Positions 59,759 to 64,000 of a stretch of 64,000 nucleotides of DNA are shown piece after piece (within the stretch, counting starts at the first letter, position 1; the number at the start of each line of letters is the position of its first letter). The position numbers and the translations under genes are program-made. The stretch comes from Pseudomonas sp. FP2196 (GTDB lineage Bacteria > Pseudomonadota > Gammaproteobacteria > Pseudomonadales > Pseudomonadaceae): positions 2,600,501-2,664,500 of the forward strand of contig NZ_CP117445.1 in NCBI RefSeq assembly GCF_030687715.1. Direction: 5' to 3'. The notes below the pieces were generated by a model, which searched no databases, was not told the origin of the DNA, and was given only the letters and a program-made list of their open reading frames with translations.

Positions 59759-59970
59759 GACTGCGAGTCCGACAACTGTTTGCGGTACTCCGTGGTCGTC
59801 ATACCGGCATAACCCCAGTTATCGGTATCAACTTCCTCGATCACGATGTGGGTGAGTTTCGGATCCTTATTCAGAACCCGTTCCATCGTTTCCGTGATTT
59901 CCTTGATCACCTGGGCTTTCTGCTCCCGAGTGACACCGTCACGGGTGATGCGCACGCTGATAAAAGGCAT
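59755..59970 (-). CDS. 4-oxalocrotonate tautomerase-family protein
   Basis: A 71-residue tautomerase starting MPFISVRITRDGVTREQK. Pro1, exposed after Met removal, is the general base of this family. I start at the ATG at 59970 because GGAGATATCCAA precedes it and because the proline must be N-terminal; a longer frame to 60072 would bury it. It is coupled to the DsbA-like gene. Substrate unknown. Confidence 0.88.
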   Translation of the reverse strand: MPFISVRITRDGVTREQKAQVIKEITETMERVLNKDPKLTHIVIEEVDTDNWGYAGMTTTEYRKQLSDSQS

Positions 59971-60133
59971 TTGGATATCTCCAGTCGCAGGCCTGTCGGA
60001 GTGATGGGCTGCTGTTGGAGAGAACTTTAAGAAGTTGCTGGAGATTGATAAATGGGGCTTGAGGTACATCATTTGTGATGCGGTGTATCAAATGTAAACG
60101 GCGAGATGGCCCCGATTGCGGCACCACCCGGAG

Positions 60134-60841
60134 CTACGGCGCGGCCGGGGCCAACATCTGCTCAATCCACTGTGCCTGTCGCGCGACCTCTTGCACTTTC
60201 GCCTCGGGTAACGCCTGCCGGGCCCGGGAGAAGTGGGTCAGCGTCTTCTGTTTCTGGCGAAGCTTGCGTTGCCATTTGGTCAGGAACGCCGGGCTGCGTG
60301 CCTTCATCTGCAACGGGCCGAAGTACAGCTCCTGGTCGGTATACGTCACTGACGCTGCGCGCTCGGCAACGATGATTTCGTAGTCGAAACGGTTCTCCCG
60401 CAGCACTTCTTCGCTGAGGATGCGGTAGCGGTTATTCATCAGCCATTGGCGCAGTGGCTGCTCGCCGCCGTTGGGTTGCAGGATCAGGCGTTCCTGGCCG
60501 CTCAAACGCGCTTTGCCGCACTCGAGGATGTCCCGAATGGTCTCGCCGCCCATGCCGCAAACAGTGATGGCGGTGACCCCGTCTTCCGGTTTGATAGCTG
60601 CCAGACCATTGGCCAGGCGCACGGTGATTCGGTGGTGCAGGTCGTTCTCGCGCACGGTACGTTCGGCCGACTGGAAAGGCGTCAACGCCACTTCGCCAGC
60701 CACCGCTTTTTCAATCAGGCCTCGGCGCATCAGTGCCACCGGCAAATAGCCGTGATCCGAGCCGATGTCGGCCAGTCGCGCGCCGGCAGGCACATGCGCC
60801 GCCACACGCTCCAGCCGCGTGGACAATGTCTGTTCGTTCAA
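60134..60841 (-). CDS. trmK: tRNA (adenine(22)-N1)-methyltransferase TrmK-like
   Basis: A 235-residue class I SAM methyltransferase (DUF633). The SAM-binding motif is GARLADIGSDHGYLPVAL, and GMGGETI plus ILQPNGGEQPLRQWL are typical of TrmK/YqfN. TrmK methylates N1 of A22 in the tRNA D-loop. I choose the TTG at 60841, preceded by AGGGG seven bases upstream, because the family pattern NEQTLSTRLERV begins there; the frame to 60952 has no recognisable sequence. It is divergent from the galactose dehydrogenase gene. Confidence 0.85.
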   Translation of the reverse strand: MNEQTLSTRLERVAAHVPAGARLADIGSDHGYLPVALMRRGLIEKAVAGEVALTPFQSAERTVRENDLHHRITVRLANGLAAIKPEDGVTAITVCGMGGETIRDILECGKARLSGQERLILQPNGGEQPLRQWLMNNRYRILSEEVLRENRFDYEIIVAERAASVTYTDQELYFGPLQMKARSPAFLTKWQRKLRQKQKTLTHFSRARQALPEAKVQEVARQAQWIEQMLAPAAP

Positions 60842-61044
60842 CGGCAACCCCTGTTCAGCAATAGCCTGCGGCGTCAGCGGCCGCAAAAAGGGTGCGACTC
60901 TGGCGAGCAACGCTTCGCGTGTCAAATTCTGGCGACAAGAGCACACGACCAATAGCTACGCGACTTTCGCCGGGGTTTGCAGGTAATCTGCCGGTTCGCT
61001 GACTAAAAACAACTTACTAAAACAAAACAAAAGCGGAGTCATTG

Positions 61045-61974
61045 ATGCAACCGATCCGTCTCGGCCTGGTGGGCTACGGCAAAATTGCGCAGGATCAACA
61101 CGTCCCGGCGATCCTCGCCAATCCCGGATTCCAGTTGGTATCTGTCGCCACGCAAGGCAAACCCTGCGCCGGTGTAGAGAATTTTCAGTCGTTGAGCGAG
61201 TTGCTCGAAAACGGTCCGCCGGTTGATGCGATCGCGTTCTGCACGCCACCGCAAGGTCGCTTCGCTCTGGTGCAACAGGCACTGGCAGCCGGCAAGCATG
61301 TGTTGGTGGAAAAACCGCCCTGCGCCACGTTGGGTGAAGCGATGGCATTGGTGACTCTGGCTGAACAGCAAGGCGTCAGCGCGTTGTTCGCCTGGCATTC
61401 ACGCTATGCGCCGGGCATTGCAGCCGCCCGCGACTGGCTTGCCACTCGCACCCTGCAAAGCGTGCAGATCGACTGGAAGGAAGACGTGCGCAAGTGGCAT
61501 CCCGGCCAGACCTGGATCTGGCAACCGGGCGGCCTCGGCGTCTTCGATCCGGGCATCAATGCCTTGTCGATCGCAACCCACTTGCTGGCGCTGCCGTTGT
61601 TCGTCGAATCGGCCGAATTGCGCGTGCCGAGCAACTGCCAGTCGCCGATTGCCGCGTCGATCAAAATGTCTGACGCGCGCCACCTCGATGTGCGCGCCGA
61701 GTTCGATTTTGACCATGGTCATGACGAACTCTGGAGCATCGAGATTCGCTGCGCCGAGGGCGTGCTGCGCCTGGATAACGGGGGGGCGGTGTTGAGTATC
61801 GATGGCGTGCGCCAAGCCGTGTCTGAGGAAGGCGAGTACGCGGCGGTGTATCGACATTTCCAGCAATTGATTGACGACAAGGCCAGTGATCTGGACCTGC
61901 AGCCGTTGCGGTTGGTGGCGGATAGTTTCTTTGTGGGGAGTCGGGTGGCGGTTGAGGCGTTTTACGACGCCTGA
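61045..61974 (+). CDS. gal: D-galactose 1-dehydrogenase (Gfo/Idh/MocA family)
   Basis: A 309-residue NAD(P)-dependent dehydrogenase very like the P. fluorescens galactose dehydrogenase: GLVGYGKIAQDQHVPAI at the N-terminus, EKPPCATLGEA (Lys of the EKP motif) and the WKEDVRKWHPGQTWIWQPGG block. It oxidises D-galactose to the galactonolactone. I start at the ATG at 61045 with GGAG seven bases upstream; a TTG three bases earlier is not needed. No other galactose pathway gene is adjacent. It is followed by a rho-independent terminator. Confidence 0.9.
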   Translation: MQPIRLGLVGYGKIAQDQHVPAILANPGFQLVSVATQGKPCAGVENFQSLSELLENGPPVDAIAFCTPPQGRFALVQQALAAGKHVLVEKPPCATLGEAMALVTLAEQQGVSALFAWHSRYAPGIAAARDWLATRTLQSVQIDWKEDVRKWHPGQTWIWQPGGLGVFDPGINALSIATHLLALPLFVESAELRVPSNCQSPIAASIKMSDARHLDVRAEFDFDHGHDELWSIEIRCAEGVLRLDNGGAVLSIDGVRQAVSEEGEYAAVYRHFQQLIDDKASDLDLQPLRLVADSFFVGSRVAVEAFYDA

Positions 61975-61992
61975 TCCCGACTGACCCCATCG

Positions 61993-62021
61993 AAAGCCTG
62001 CGCTGAGAGCAGGCTTTTTTT
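61993..62021 (+). terminator. Rho-independent terminator of gal
   Basis: AAAGCCTGC (61993-62001) and GCAGGCTTT (62009-62017) form a 9-bp stem with a seven-base loop, and T residues run from 62015 to 62021. It starts 19 nt after the gal stop and touches the stop codon of the convergent FAD dehydrogenase gene. Confidence 0.92.
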
Positions 62022-63286
62022 CAGAAGCGAGACAGCGCGTAAGGCTCGATATTCGGCAAGTCGAGCATTGGGCCTTCCCTGGCTGGCAACACCATCCCCA
62101 CAACCATCTCCGCCGTCACCGCCGCCTGTGTCAGCCCCAAATGCTGATGCCCAAAAGCAAGCAGCACCTTGCCCCCGCACACCTGATCAATCACTGGCAG
62201 CGAATCCGGCAACGACGGCCGAAAGCCCATCCACGGTGTCGCCGCCTCAGCACTCAGCTCCTTGCGAAACAACCCCTTGCTCAACCGGTGCAACTGCCAG
62301 GCACGCTCCATGCTCGGTGGCTGTTCCAGCCCGGCGAACTCAACGGTGCCTGCCAGCCGAAAGCCATCAGACATTGGCGTCATGATGAACTTGCGCTCCA
62401 GCGAGGTGATGGGGAAGGGCAGGCGGTTGTGTTCCTGAGGGAGCATCAAGTGATAGCCGCGTTCGGTGTCCAACGGGACTTTGATGCCGGTGAGTGCGGC
62501 GGTGAGTTTTGCCGAGTGTGCACCGCAGGCGATCAGTACGCGGCGGGCCGTCAAACCTCCCGATCCGGTGACCAGCGCAACTCCGTGTTCCTGAACATAC
62601 CCGCCTTGCACCTGTTGCTTCATAAAGCTCACGCCGCAGGCCTTGGCCGCGTCGACCAATTCGCAAACCACGCGATACGGATCGACGAAATGCCCGGTGC
62701 TCGGAAAGAACAGACCGCCCTGAATCTGTTCGCTAAGTTGCGGCGCGGCCTGCCGTACTGCACCGGCCTGCCAGAAGTCGACGGGTACCTGTTGCTGACG
62801 CAGGCGGGCTTGCAGCGTTTCGATGGTCTGACGCGATTCGGCGCGTTCGAATACCAGCAATGAACCGTCGACTTTCAGCAGTTCGGGGCGCTGGATATCA
62901 GTGAGCAAACGATGCCACGCATCAAGGCTGCTTTCATTCAGCGCACGCAATCCATCGACCGTTTTCCGCAAAGGTCCCGAGCGCAGATTCAGCAATAGTC
63001 GGGTGAACCACGGCAGGGCGCGGGGCAGGTATTTCCAGTCCAGCCGCAGCGGCCCCATCGGGTCCATCATCATCGCCGGCAAGTGCTTGAGAATCGACAC
63101 ATCGGCAATCGGAAATACCTGTTCGGTCGCCAAGTGCCCGGCATTGCCGAACGAGGCGCCGTGGCCGGGCTCCTGTTGATCGATGACGACCACTCGCAAG
63201 CCTTGGCGCGCAAGACGCAGGGCGCAAGCGACGCCGATGATACCGGCGCCGACCACGGCGATGTCGTGCACGGGATTATTCGACAT
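62021..63286 (-). CDS. FAD-dependent D-amino-acid/D-hydroxyproline-type dehydrogenase (DadA family)
   Basis: A 421-residue DAO-fold flavoprotein. The N-terminal dinucleotide motif is VVGAGIIGVACALRLARQG, and the SFGNAGHLATEQVFPI segment and C-terminal FRPSLPDSLPVIDQ with AFGHQHLGLT are DadA-like. It follows a DapA-family gene by 93 nt on the same strand; in P. putida-type hydroxyproline operons a D-hydroxyproline dehydrogenase sits beside a DapA-like pyrroline-4-hydroxy-2-carboxylate deaminase, so that role is likely but not proven. Broad D-amino-acid oxidation is the alternative. Confidence 0.82.
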   Translation of the reverse strand: MSNNPVHDIAVVGAGIIGVACALRLARQGLRVVVIDQQEPGHGASFGNAGHLATEQVFPIADVSILKHLPAMMMDPMGPLRLDWKYLPRALPWFTRLLLNLRSGPLRKTVDGLRALNESSLDAWHRLLTDIQRPELLKVDGSLLVFERAESRQTIETLQARLRQQQVPVDFWQAGAVRQAAPQLSEQIQGGLFFPSTGHFVDPYRVVCELVDAAKACGVSFMKQQVQGGYVQEHGVALVTGSGGLTARRVLIACGAHSAKLTAALTGIKVPLDTERGYHLMLPQEHNRLPFPITSLERKFIMTPMSDGFRLAGTVEFAGLEQPPSMERAWQLHRLSKGLFRKELSAEAATPWMGFRPSLPDSLPVIDQVCGGKVLLAFGHQHLGLTQAAVTAEMVVGMVLPAREGPMLDLPNIEPYALSRF

Positions 63287-63379
63287 GTTTTCGGTTTTCC
63301 CTTTGCCTGTCGAGCAGGCGATCGGCCTTGCGCTCCAGCGTTGGCAGCAACACGAGGGCTAGCTCAAAGTCTTTCAAGA

Positions 63380-64000
63380 TCAGGCGAAGTTCTGCTCTGC
63401 CGACCAGTTCTCGTACCAGTGACGGAACAGCGCGTATTGGGTCTGCGCATAACGACGCTGGGAGTCACTCAACGCATCGGTCTCGTTGAAGTGCAGGGAG
63501 TATTCCTTGTCACCGTTGAGCACCATCAGGTGTTTGTAATACAGCACCAGGTCGCAGCCCTCGTCGAAGGACGACAACACCGCCAGCGCCGATTCCAGCT
63601 CCAGCGCCTGACGTCGGGCTTTGGCGTCACCCTTGGCCGCTTGCTTGCTCAGCGCTACCAGTTGCAGCACTTCGCGAGGCAGGGCGTTGCCGATACCGGT
63701 AATGGCTCCGGTGGCGTTGCAGTTGACGAAGCCGTGCACCACTTGGGTGTCGACACCGACCATGAGGGTCACGTCGTCATCCTTGGAGGTGATGTTTTCC
63801 GCCGCGTAGCGCAAGTCGGCACCGCCGCCGAATTCCTTGAAGCCGATCAGGTTCGGGTGCTCGCGACGCAGGTCGAAGAACAGATCGGCGCGTGTGGCGA
63901 AGCCGTAGTATGGGCTGTTGTAGATAACCGCCGGCAGCCCGGGAGCTGCTTTGAGTATCGCGGCGAAGTGAGCCTTCTGCGCGGCGGCCGAAGCCCCCCG
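63380..64000 (-). CDS. DapA-family lyase/deaminase, C-terminal part (5' end off the window)
   Basis: About 206 residues of the C-terminal part of a DHDPS-fold protein. The Tyr region VIYNSPYYGFATRADL and the Schiff-base Lys in LIGFKEFGGG are present. In hydroxyproline operons the paralogue deaminates pyrroline-4-hydroxy-2-carboxylate; with the FAD dehydrogenase next door this is the best guess. The gene continues beyond base 64000, so start and full motif set are not visible. Confidence 0.82.
   Translation of the reverse strand, partial: RGASAAAQKAHFAAILKAAPGLPAVIYNSPYYGFATRADLFFDLRREHPNLIGFKEFGGGADLRYAAENITSKDDDVTLMVGVDTQVVHGFVNCNATGAITGIGNALPREVLQLVALSKQAAKGDAKARRQALELESALAVLSSFDEGCDLVLYYKHLMVLNGDKEYSLHFNETDALSDSQRRYAQTQYALFRHWYENWSAEQNFA

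Overview
The window reads as chromosome of a fluorescent-group Pseudomonas. Evidence is the GC-rich codon use, the REPIN-type palindromes, the gene content (MacAB-type exporter flanked by LuxR-type regulators, P. fluorescens-type galactose dehydrogenase, hydroxyproline-type catabolic genes) and above all a cyclic-lipopeptide non-ribosomal peptide synthetase (NRPS) locus. No tRNA, rRNA, CRISPR, transposase or phage gene was seen.

Layout. 1-4134: divergent aromatic-amine utilisation locus: a TTQ amine dehydrogenase heavy chain with maturation genes mauE/mauD on the minus strand, and a cytochrome c plus phenylacetaldehyde-type dehydrogenase on the plus strand; two tandem TGGCA-N8-AAA (FeaR-like) sites lie between them. 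4222-5316: ohr/ohrR peroxide module with the same palindrome before each gene. 5525-6609: copper delivery genes (PCu(A)C chaperone, Sco). 6766-41539: the lipopeptide cluster: outer membrane factor, LuxR regulator, three NRPS genes (2+4+2 modules, tandem thioesterases), macA, macB, second LuxR regulator. My hand-read adenylation codes give Leu-(Glu/Gln, possibly Asp)-Thr-Leu-Leu-Ser-Leu-Ile, so the product should be an octalipopeptide of the bananamide/MDN-0066 type rather than the nine-residue viscosin/WLIP type.

41672-47606: a membrane diguanylate cyclase, a YcaC-type hydrolase, an MFS transporter and a hybrid sensor kinase. 47725-51984: a minus-strand run typical of light-response clusters (Fe-S photolyase, DUF6482-type protein, short-chain dehydrogenase, DUF3833 lipoprotein, folE, DCC-family protein), with a repeated CTTGTAYAGGT motif ahead of its two parts. 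52171-54882: an electrophile-response module (nemA, DJ-1/PfpI protein, nemR) with three matching operator-like sites. 55033-57159: TonB-dependent siderophore receptor. 57302-59970: LysR regulator, atypical short-chain dehydrogenase, DsbA/FrnE-like protein, 4-oxalocrotonate-type tautomerase. 60134-61974: trmK and galactose dehydrogenase. 62021-64000: FAD-dependent D-amino-acid/D-hydroxyproline-type dehydrogenase and the 3' part of a DapA-family gene that runs off the window.

The centre of interest is the lipopeptide cluster. All three NRPS genes are contiguous, but a REP-like palindrome with four GACTTT repeats separates the first two. The sixth condensation domain has lost about 14 residues and part of its epimerisation motif, and the adenylation domains of modules 4 and 5 are about 95% identical at DNA level over 498 bp. 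These features bear on stereochemistry and on how the assembly line evolved.
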